This document shows, piece by piece, positions 56,985 to 64,000 of a stretch of 64,000 nt of DNA (position 1 is the first letter of the stretch; every line of letters starts with the position of its first letter). Source of the stretch: Achatina immaculata. Taxonomy: Eukaryota > Mollusca > Gastropoda > Stylommatophora > Achatinidae. The translations under genes and the position numbers were made by a program. The stretch is taken from the NCBI GenBank assembly GCA_009760885.1, contig CM019691.1, forward strand, positions 29,001,814 to 29,065,813, read 5' to 3'. Below the pieces are notes generated by a model that was given only the letters and a program-made list of their open reading frames with translations, was not told where the DNA came from and did no database searches.

Positions 56985-57248
56985 TATACATCAGTATATA
57001 TTTTGTGTTTTGGACTACGCAAGAACCTCGTCCGTTGTGACTGTGCACCGACGATTTACAGCGGAATTCCAGAAGGCAGTACCTGTTTTCAACAGTATCA
57101 AGAAGTGGTATGCAAAATTCCGGGATGAAGGCAGGGGCTTCTGCTGATAAGCTTCTCTAACACGGCTCACAGCTTGGTCCTGGACGTCCCTGCCGAGGAG
57201 CTGTGCACAGACAGATTATATATAGGAATTTCGCATACCACTTCTTGA
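56985..57248 (+). pseudogene. Mariner-type HTH region, left part of element 1
   Basis: The plus frame reads LDYARTSSVVTVHRRFTAEF, QKAVPVFNSIKKWYAKFRDE. This is the N-terminal helix-turn-helix of transposases with the DUF4817-like start (F.VLEYARTxSVxxVQRxFRxxF..xPPSxxSIxKWYxKFxxxG). The expected GRPxxSEETVxRVREAYQRSP stretch is present but on the minus strand (57135-57200), so this segment is inverted. Right of it lies an inverted GGAATTTCGCATACCACTTC. The element is interrupted at 57248 by the RTE insertion and resumes at 59526. Confidence 0.65.
57240..57248. other. TSD, left copy (ACTTCTTGA)
   Basis: Matches 59517-59525. Joining the host sequence across the insert restores the arrangement seen at 59960-60000. 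Confidence 0.85.
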
Positions 57249-57322
57249 CCACTCATCCAAGAAGACTTTAAACACGGACATCACCTGATGGGAAAACCAA
57301 GAATCAAATATATTACATTTTA

Positions 57323-57976
57323 GTGCAAAGAAGGTGGAGATCAAGTATAACATCAATAAACACTTTACCAGGTGCCGAGTATGACACGGACCATGAGTTA
57401 TTAATAGCAGCCATGAATATACAGATAAAAAAGACAGTTACGGGATCAAGGCCACTCCGTTTTGATCTTACAAAAATACCAGAACAATACGGTATAGAAA
57501 TCAAGAACTGTTTCGAAATCCTGATGGATGTACAGGAGGAGATGACACCAGATGAATTGGGTACGCAGGCCAGAGATATCTTAATAACAACAGCTAAAGA
57601 CATGGTTCCAGTAAAGAAAACACAATGGATAGATTACAGCAGGCACATAGAACTGATAAAACAACATAGAGAAATGAAGACGGAATGGAAAGTGACAAAC
57701 AACAACAAAGAGGAATATAAATCTTTAACAAAAGAGGTACAAAGAAACATAAGAAAAGACAAAAAACAATGCACACAAGATTGTTGTGAAAGAATTGAAG
57801 GATATCAGAAGTGTGGAAGAGATAATGAAATGTTTAAAGAAATGAAGACATTGACAAGAAATGTCACACCTAAGCTAAATGTAATTTGTGATGAGATGGG
57901 GAATACCTTGACAGAGGAAATTCTTGAAAGATGGAAGGAATATTGCAGAGGAATGTATGAAACAATTGACTGTTAA
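57323..57976 (+). pseudogene. RTE endonuclease end and linker
   Basis: A 217-residue open frame. The start has RRWRSSITSINTLPGAEYDT and DHELL, the last endonuclease motif of AP-type LINE endonucleases (GADxxSDHxLL; the usual Ser is Thr). The usual upstream YILV lies in frame before the first Met. The rest is the charged linker typical of RTE ORFs (HREMKTEWKVTNNNKEEYKS, then EEILERWKEYCRGMYE). Catalytic residues of the N-terminal endonuclease are absent because the copy is truncated. Confidence 0.8.
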
Positions 57977-57999
57977 AGCAGAAATCAACAGTGTGAATT

Positions 58000-59516
58000 A
58001 TTATTGGAGGAGAAAGAACCCGAACCGACAATAGAAGAAGTTTTATGGAGAATAAAAAATCCGAAAAATGGTAAATCACCAGGATGTGATGAGATAACAG
58101 CTGAAGAAAAGCAGGAAGAAAAGAATGTGCAACAATCTATCATGCACTATGTAAAAAGATATAGCATTCAGGTACTTGGCCAAAAGAATGGAAAAGAACT
58201 GTATTCATACCACTGCCAAAAAAGGGTAACCTGAAATTATACACAAACTACAGAACTGTTGCCCTGATTAGTCATGCCAGTAAAATTCTGTTAAAAATCG
58301 TAATGGGTAGACTTCGAAAGAAAACAGAAGTAAATATGGCTCAAGCTGGTTTCAGGCAAAGAGGATCAAGAGATCATATATTCAATATAAGATAAATAAT
58401 AGAGAAATGCAGAGAGTTTAATATATATCTATATTTAGCCTTTATAGACTACTGAAAGACATTTGATTGTGTACAACACCAGAAACTGTGGGAAATAATG
58501 AAAAAAATAAGATTTCCAACACATTTAATACAATTAATGTCACTGCTGTATCTAGACCAACAAGCAGCAGTAAGAATAAATGGTGAAACAACAACTTGGT
58601 TTAACAAGGGGTCTGTCAGGGGTGCATATTGTCGCCTTACTTATTTAACTTGTATACTGAAAATATAATGAGGAATGTTAGAGAAGATGTAGACAAAGAA
58701 TATTATGATGGCATACAAATTAGGGGTTATGAAATACTCGAGATTAGATATGCTGATGACACAGTACTGTCCGCAACACAAAAAGGAATGGAAAAACTAA
58801 TTATGTCAGTCCGTAAGAATAGTGAAGAGCAAAACCTCTATCTTAATGCAAAGAAAACTAAATTGATGACAACTGACAAAATATACAAGGCAGTTGAAAT
58901 ATGTTTCAATGAGGAAAATTGGAAGAAGTGGAGAATTTTGAATATCTTGGATCATTACTAACTAATAATAGAGATACAATGAGGGAAATTAAAAGGATGG
59001 CATCTATCGCTCTTCAGAAAGTAAAACAACTAAAGAAGCTGTGAGTATGAACAGACAGAACTACAAAAATAAGATTTTTAAGGGCATGCGTCTTTCCCAT
59101 CGCAACATATGCCTATGATACCTGGGCACTTAACAAAACAGCTGAGAAACACATAAATGCTTTTGAATGTAAATGCTACAGAAGAGTTCTTCAAATATCA
59201 TGGACACAAAAAAGAACATATATATCCATACTACAAGAACTTAATATTGAAGAAGGCTGGCTAGTAAAGAGGATTAAAGAGAGAAAACTTAAATATTTTG
59301 GACACATAAATGTCATGATAATCTAGAGAAGGCCGTCTTGGAAGTGTACATAATGGGAAAAAGAAAGAGAGGAAGACCAAGACGAAGATGGCTGCAAGAC
59401 ATCGTTGACGATCTGGAAATGGATGCAACAGCAGCAGGCCATCTTGCTCACAACCGAGAGGCATACAAGAGTGCTGTTAGGGAGGCAAAGTTCCGCAAGG
59501 GACATGCAAATGAATT
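58000..59516 (+). pseudogene. RTE reverse transcriptase and C-terminus, broken
   Basis: Pieces in order: EPEPTIEEVLWRIKNPKNGK and SPGCDEITAE (RT entry motif); TNYRTVALISHASKILLKIV; AGFRQRGSRDHIFNIR then a stop; FIDY-stop-KTFDCVQHQKLW (palm motif A, F.DY.KAFD); RINGETTTWFNKGS; MSPYLFNLYTENIMRNVRED; YADDTVL (motif C, followed by S where the intact copy has LS); and the C-terminal YFGH, GKRKRGRPRRRWLQDIVDD and FRKGHANE. Multiple frameshifts and stops make it inactive. It allows the domain order of family A to be read when compared with 47606-48680. Confidence 0.85.
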
Positions 59517-59525
59517 ACTTCTTGA
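59517..59525. other. TSD, right copy (ACTTCTTGA)
   Basis: The second copy of the 9-bp duplication. Confidence 0.85.
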
Positions 59526-59720
59526 TACTGTTGAAAACAGGTGCTGTTTTCTGTAATACTGCTGGAAATCTTTGCTGTACAATAACAACAGACAAGGTTC
59601 TTGCCTATTCCAAAACACAAAATGACTAATCCCGTTTTCTGAACGTCATATTTGCAAATTCTGCCTTCTAGCGGCAAACCACGGGAGCTCTGCGCGAAGG
59701 CTTTTTTTTTAACTTGAAGA

Positions 59721-59766
<46 letters not shown>

Positions 59767-59845
59767 GGCGTAAGAATAATCATGATCAGTTACGTAGTTT
59801 ATTTGTTGCAAATGTTTTTAATATTTCATAGATTTATGAACAACC
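59526..59845 (-). pseudogene. Mariner-type HTH element 1, right part
   Basis: The minus-strand sequence matches element 2 in direct order: TACTGTTGAAAACAGG against TACTGCTGAAAACGG, then CAAAATGACTA, TAGCGGCAAACCA and CTCCTGGCGTAAGAAT. It contains a (CT)n tract at 59724-59764 where element 2 has only TCTCTCTC. The HTH frame is more decayed than in element 2. Confidence 0.65.
59724..59764. repeat. (CT)n microsatellite
   Basis: About 20 CT units, expanded compared with the sister element at 60185. Confidence 0.9.
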
Positions 59846-60275
59846 TTATATATACATGAAAGCTGTCTGTGCACAGCTCCTCGGCAAGGACGTCCAGGAC
59901 CAAGCGAAGAAACTGTGAATCGTGTTAGAGAAGCTTACCAGCGAAGTCCCCACCTTCATCCGGAATTTTGCATACCACTTTTTGATACTGCTGAAAACGG
60001 ATACTGCCTTCTGGAATTCCGCTGTAAATAGTCGCTGCACAGTCACAGCGTACGAAGTTCTTGCGTAGTTCAAAACGCAAAATGACTACTCACGTTTACT
60101 GAAACCATACTTCCTACTGCTGCCTCCTAGCGGCAAACCAAGGGAGCTATGCACGCTGGCTTTATTCTGAAAAAATCTGAAGAGTTTCTCTCTCTCCTGG
60201 CGTAAGAATGATGATGATCTTTTATATAGTTATTTGTTGGGAATTTTTTAATGTTTAACAGACTTATCAATAAAT
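59846..60275 (-). pseudogene. Mariner-type HTH element 2
   Basis: The minus frame from 60073 reads LNYARTSYAVTVQRLFTAEF and QKAVSVFSSIKKWYAKFRMK, the N-terminal HTH of a mariner-type transposase. The next conserved piece, GRPGPSEETVNRVREAYQRS, is encoded on the plus strand (59886-59948), the same inversion as in element 1. The catalytic domain is missing. The sharing of this odd order shows it arose before the two copies separated. Confidence 0.68.
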
Positions 60276-60540
60276 CTGTGGTCTTTATGTGTGTAATATG
60301 GTTGAACCGTTATTGGTAATGTGTGTGTTCTTGACGAGTGTCTTGTCGTAATAAACTTATTTTGTTAGTTGTTTTACACACTGAGATATTTGCTCTGTAT
60401 TTGATATGAGAGATGATGAGGAAGCAGAGAAGTCATAATATCTACAGGTTGAGCTGTTGGCGAACAAGGATCCGGGAATCGGGATGTTATGGTTAGGCCT
60501 TCTTCAAAATTAGAGCTGGGGGCTCAGTACGTTGATACTT
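60270..60540 (-). repeat. Dispersed ~280-bp repeat, copy 2
   Basis: Reverse complement of the segment at 20555-20838, with GGATCCTTGTTCGCCAACAG and AAAATAAGTTTATTACGACA conserved. Small indels separate the copies. Confidence 0.75.
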
Positions 60541-60709
60541 TTGGAATAATTTTATTACTTAATTATCACTCTCGTAAGTCTCGCACTCCCCTCTTTACAA
60601 ACTCTGGAACTTGTGCGCTTTTTGAAACTTCGGGTATCCAGTGTCACGGACGTAGAAGATGCTGTCTGATTTGGTAGTCAGCGTATCCAGAGCTGACAGA
60701 CTAGCTTAA
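60541..60709. other. Intergenic, nothing assigned
   Basis: No feature was recognised. Confidence 0.4.
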
Positions 60710-60961
60710 AGTTTGGCGAACCATAGCTGACCAAGACCCTGTCCCACCTCTCTGGTGATATCTGCCCCCACTGTGTCCCGTCAGTAACGGGGCAAGACTG
60801 CCTAACGAAGCAGTGATCGCCTTCGACCCCGTGGCGGTGAAGGCTGCTAAAGAAGGGCGGAAAAAAATAGCCGCCATAACTCGCTACCAGTCGGATACAA
60901 TGCTATACCTCAACGTCTTCACTACATCGCCTGTAAAGAAAACTAGCTCGCAGTTTCAGTG
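60710..60961 (+). repeat. Dispersed repeat, copy 2, with long GAA tail
   Basis: This shares ordered blocks with 34845-35145 (AAGACCCTGTCCCACCTC, GCTGCTAAAGAAG, CCGCCATAACTCGCTAC, CTCAACGTCTTCACTACATC). It ends exactly where the purine tract begins, so the tract may be a greatly expanded retroposon tail. Confidence 0.7.
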
Positions 60962-61404
60962 AGGGAAAAAGAAGAAGAAGACGGAAGAAGGAAGAAGAAG
61001 GAAGAGGAGGAGGAAGTAGAAGGAAGAGAAGGAAGGGAGGAAAAAGAGGAGGAAGAAGAAGAAGGAAGAGAAGGAGGGGGGAGAAAAAGAGGAGGAAGAA
61101 GAAGAAGAGGAACAAGAGGAGGAATAAGAAGAAAAGAAGAAGAGGAAGAAGAAGAAAAAGAAGAGGATAAGGAAGAAGAAGAAGAAGGAAGATAAGAAGG
61201 AAGAAGAAGGCGGAGGAAGAAGGAGGAGGAGGATGAAGAAGAAGAAGAGGAACAAGAGGAAGAGGAAAAAGAAGAAGGAAGAATAAGAAAGAAGAAGAAG
61301 GTGGAGGAAGAAGGAAGAGGAGGAGGAGGAAGAATAAAGATTAAGAAGATGGTAGAAGAAGGAGGAGGAGGAGGATGAGAAATAAGAAGAAGAAGTAGAA
61401 GAAG
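60962..61404. repeat. Purine tract (GAA/GGA)n, ~440 bp
   Basis: Nearly pure A/G with GAAGAAGAAG and GGAGGAGGA mixtures. Long mirror-like purine tracts can form triplex DNA. Frames on either strand (Ser/Phe/Leu or Glu/Arg/Lys only) are not genes. Confidence 0.95.
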
Positions 61405-61410
61405 GTCATC

Positions 61411-62112
61411 TAGTCTCACAGTAGTAAGCCTAGTTGGTTTTTACTCAACAAGTTCAGCCAGCGAGGTTTTTTTTTAATTTCTAAAATGTTACGTAGCACT
61501 GAGAGGAAGCAAAACAAACAAAAGAAAACGTACGTTCCAGTAATGTGAGAAGCAAACACGGCAGGGAGAGTACTAATGTAATGACGATTTTGGGCTTTTG
61601 AGTACGGCATGTGAAACATGATAAACCAAGACAAAATGAGCATGTATCCTGTCATAGGATGACGTAAATAAGAAAAGAAAATTGGTAAAGCAGGACTGAG
61701 GACTGATGTATATATATCGAAAGATGACCGGTGGTATCGCAGTACTTAGTGATGGTAAAGTGTAGTGTAAGTTACGGCACGTTCGAGACTGTGGAGTAGC
61801 TTTAAACGTGATCTAAAGGACACATGATTCCGAAAGTGAACGTTAATAATTTGTGGTCTCCTTCCGTTAATCATCAAAGGATGGGCGCGCACATGGTGCA
61901 AAATTAACATCATTCCTGCATGTCAATGTTTCCAAAAGCGGGCGATAAAGCTGTCCCGAGGGCTTTGGAAAATACCAGGGGCGGCGAAAGAAAAAGAGTC
62001 AGTGGGTGGGGGGGGGGTGGGGGGAAAAAAGGGGCAGTAGAGGAAGGGGGCGTTGAGGAAAGCAGAGGGGGCAGCAATATCTTGCTTTGGTAGTCCAAAG
62101 TGTTTGAAGGCG
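61411..62112. other. Intergenic with poly-G
   Basis: A G-rich stretch lies at 62004-62034. No domain was recognised. Confidence 0.4.
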
Positions 62113-62876
62113 GCAAGCTTTTGTTGTTGTTGTTGTTGGTCTTGTTGTTGTTCTTCTTTTAGCTGTTGTTCTTATTATAGTTCTTGTTCTTCTTCTTTTA
62201 GCTGTTGTTCTTATTATAGTTCTTGTTGTTGTTGGTCTTGTTGTTGTTCTTCTTTTAGCTGTTGTTCTTATTATAGTTCTTGTTGTTGTTGGTCTTTATG
62301 TTGTTGGTCTTCTTGTTCTTGTTGTTCGTCTCCTTCTTATTCTTTTTTGTTGTTGTTGTTGTTCTTCTTCTTCTTGTTCTAGTTGTTATTCTTGTTGTTC
62401 GTCTTGTTGTTGTTGTTGTTCTTCTTCTTCTCCTTCTTCTTCTTCTAGTTGGTGTTGTTGTTCTTCTTCTCGTTCTTCTTCTAGTTGTTATTGTTCTTCT
62501 TCTTCTTGTTCGTCTTTTTGTTCTTCTTCTTGTTTGTTTTTTCTTCTTCTTCTTTTTCTTGTTGTTCGTCTTGTTGTTGTTATTGTTCTTCTTCTTCTTC
62601 TTGTTCATCTTTTTGTTCTTCTTCTTGTTTGTTCTTTCTTCTTCTTCTTGTACTAGTTGTTGTTGTTCTTCTTCTTGTACTAGTTGTTGTTGTTCTTTTT
62701 GTTCGTTTTCTTCTTCTTGTTCTAGTTGTTGTTTTTATTTTTGTTCCGACTGGTGTTGCTGTTCTTCTTCTTGTTCGTAATTTCCTCTTCTTCTTCTTCT
62801 TGGTATTGTCATTGTTCTTCTTCTTGTTCATTTTCTTCTTCTTCTTCTTCTGCTGCTTCTTCTTCTTCTTGTTTTA
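62113..62876. repeat. (CTT/GTT)n tract, ~760 bp
   Basis: TTGTTGTT and CTTCTTCTT triplets are mixed, with a ~60-bp sub-repeat at the left (GCTGTTGTTCTTATTATAGT at 62163, 62204 and 62259). All three plus frames are open; these are low-complexity artefacts. Confidence 0.93.
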
Positions 62877-62944
62877 CCATATGCATTGGAGATGCAGGGA
62901 GTTTCAGACATCGGTTCAGAGTAAGGTGAGAGGCCTGGGTTGCT

Positions 62945-63625
62945 GTCGTTTTAAGCTTCCTGGGTGTGTCTTGTCTTGCTTATCATTTTTCTTAAGCATT
63001 TCATCTCACAAGCTGTTATCTTCATGCCATGGTATTTGGTGAGTGTCCACGGCTGGCATTGATATCACAGAATCGAGGTGAATATTGCTTGAAAGAGTTG
63101 GTTTTTTTTTTTTTTTTGGTGTCCATCGAGATATCTGAATGTTTTAGGATTGGTGTAAGTTGTTAAGTAACATTGTTTGCTTTATAAAGTGTGCATTCAG
63201 TTTATGTGTTTATTTTCCCATCCTGTGTAAATATGCTTCCTAGATATTTATATTCAGTAACCAGTTTGAGTTTGGTGTTATTTATATACATGTTACATTT
63301 TCTTCGGGCTCTTCTTATTATCATTCTTTCTGTTTTCTCAGTATTTAGTTTCATATTGTATTTCTTGCAACTGTTGTCCAGGCTACTGATGTGATTTTGC
63401 AGCTCTTCATCATTTTGGTGTATTAAGCTTTGGTCGTCTGCGAGCATCAGTTCATTTCGTTTCTCCGGTCTCGAGTTTGCCTTTTTGGTGATTTGGTCCA
63501 CATATATTATAAAAAGCAGGGAAGACAGCACGTATCCTTGTCTAACTCCCGATATCACCTTGAATTAGTTCGTTAAAACCAGGGATGTCCAGACTCCACA
63601 CATATTATCGTGGTAGAAGGCTCTG
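62945..63625 (-). pseudogene. LINE reverse transcriptase fragment, family E
   Basis: On the minus strand: NIRAFYHDNMCGVWTSL; ISGVRQGYVLSSLLFIIYVD (motif B region, LSP changed to LSS); ELMLADDQSLIHQNDEELQN (motif C, usual FADD as LADD with both Asp kept); YKYLGSIFTQDGKIN; a stop; KANNVT; QLTPILKHSDISMDTKKK; then KITACEMKCLRKMISKTR. A stop and frameshifts (the poly-T at 63101) break it. It is distinct from families A-D by the LIHQNDEELQNHI stretch and the CLRK motif. Both ends are missing. Confidence 0.8.
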
Positions 63626-64000
63626 ATGTTGTCAGGTAACTGTCCTATTAGAAGGCTCTGATGTTGTCATGTAACTGTCCTCTTAGAAGGCTCTGATGCT
63701 GTCAGTTTAACTGTCCTCTTAAAAGGCTCTGGTGTTGTCAGGTTAATTGTCCTCTTAAAAGGCTCTGATGTTGTTAGATTAATTGTCTTCTTAGAAGGTT
63801 ACTGTCCTCCCAGAAGGCTCTGATATTGTCAGGTAACTCTCCTCTTAGAAAGCTCTTATGTTGTCACGTTAATTGCCCTCCTAGAAGGCTCTGATATTGT
63901 CAGGTAACTCTCCTCTTAGAAAGCTCTTATGCTGTCAGGTTAATTGCCCTCCTAGAAGGCTCTGATGGTGTCAGGTAACTCTCCTCTTAGAAGGCTCTGA
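63612..64000. repeat. ~35-bp minisatellite, running off the window
   Basis: TCTTAGAAGGCTCTGATGTT followed by GTCAGGTAACTGTCC recurs about 11 times, with indels and a GGTTAATTG variant. The array is cut by the window edge. Confidence 0.92.

Larger units (their letters stand above)
57249..59516 (+). mobile_element. RTE family A, longest copy (endonuclease to tail)
   Basis: A 2268-bp insert between 9-bp TSDs. It starts inside the endonuclease (RRL, a stop, TRTSPDGKTKNQIYYIL) and runs through the linker, RT and C-terminal region to GCAAATGAATT. It is the only copy here with endonuclease and RT start. It is decayed by several shifts and stops and by a one-codon loss next to the YADD box. Confidence 0.9.

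Noticed and set aside
60943..62831. Ser/Phe/Leu-rich and Lys/Arg-rich ORFs on both strands
   Set aside because: They are translations of GAA and CTT/GTT triplet tracts with no domain.

Overview
The window looks like non-genic or intron-scale DNA from an animal nuclear genome. It is AT-rich and full of microsatellites, minisatellites and poly-G/C runs. It holds many 5'-truncated non-LTR retrotransposons, tRNA-derived SINEs and broken Tc1/mariner elements. I see no rRNA, no functional tRNA, no bacterial gene organisation and no convincing multi-exon host gene. The mix of RTE-like LINEs with short 3' tandem tails, tRNA-headed SINEs and minisatellites suggests an invertebrate, possibly a gastropod mollusc. 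That placement is inference and rests on no host marker gene.

Layout. 0-3 kb: a LINE RNase H remnant, 29-bp and 35-bp minisatellites, and a mariner relic inside a ~1.08-kb inverted-repeat element. 4-17 kb: LINE 3' ends of two families, one with a clear target-site duplication (TSD), a nested retroposon-in-RTE insertion with two sets of TSDs, and several microsatellites. 18-25 kb: a 62-bp minisatellite, a degenerate Tc1-like transposon inside a TA microsatellite, and a 1.1-kb 25-bp array. 27-33 kb: three more LINE 3' fragments, a clean tRNA-derived SINE, and 40-bp and 58-bp arrays. 35-43 kb: a 1.5-kb 29-bp satellite, a 1-kb 39-bp satellite, and successive tandem duplications giving three copies of a SINE-bearing module. 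46-48.7 kb: two RTE copies, one with an uninterrupted 3' ORF and a perfect 10-bp TSD, and a minus-strand LINE. 49-53.3 kb: three related 39-bp arrays, two followed by the same unique flank. 53.4-57 kb: a 1.57-kb unit repeated about 2.3 times, carrying an RTE end and a foldback MITE. 57-60.3 kb: a 2.27-kb RTE copy with endonuclease and RT remains, inserted with a 9-bp TSD into a mariner-type helix-turn-helix element. 60.7-64 kb: a dispersed repeat ending in a long purine tract, a CTT/GTT tract, a minus-strand RT fragment and a 35-bp array that runs off the window.

How the parts relate. No genes form a pathway here. The shared process is retrotransposition by RTE-type elements (5' truncation, 9-13 bp TSDs, simple 3' tails), DNA-transposon decay, and tandem duplication at minisatellites and SINEs. 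Long open reading frames over the arrays are a by-product of stop-free repeat units. I found no previously undescribed functional system. The most informative structures are the nested insertions, the rearranged helix-turn-helix element present twice, and the traceable duplication history at 37.7-43.1 kb. Near-identical tandem copies could be real recent duplications or assembly artefacts.
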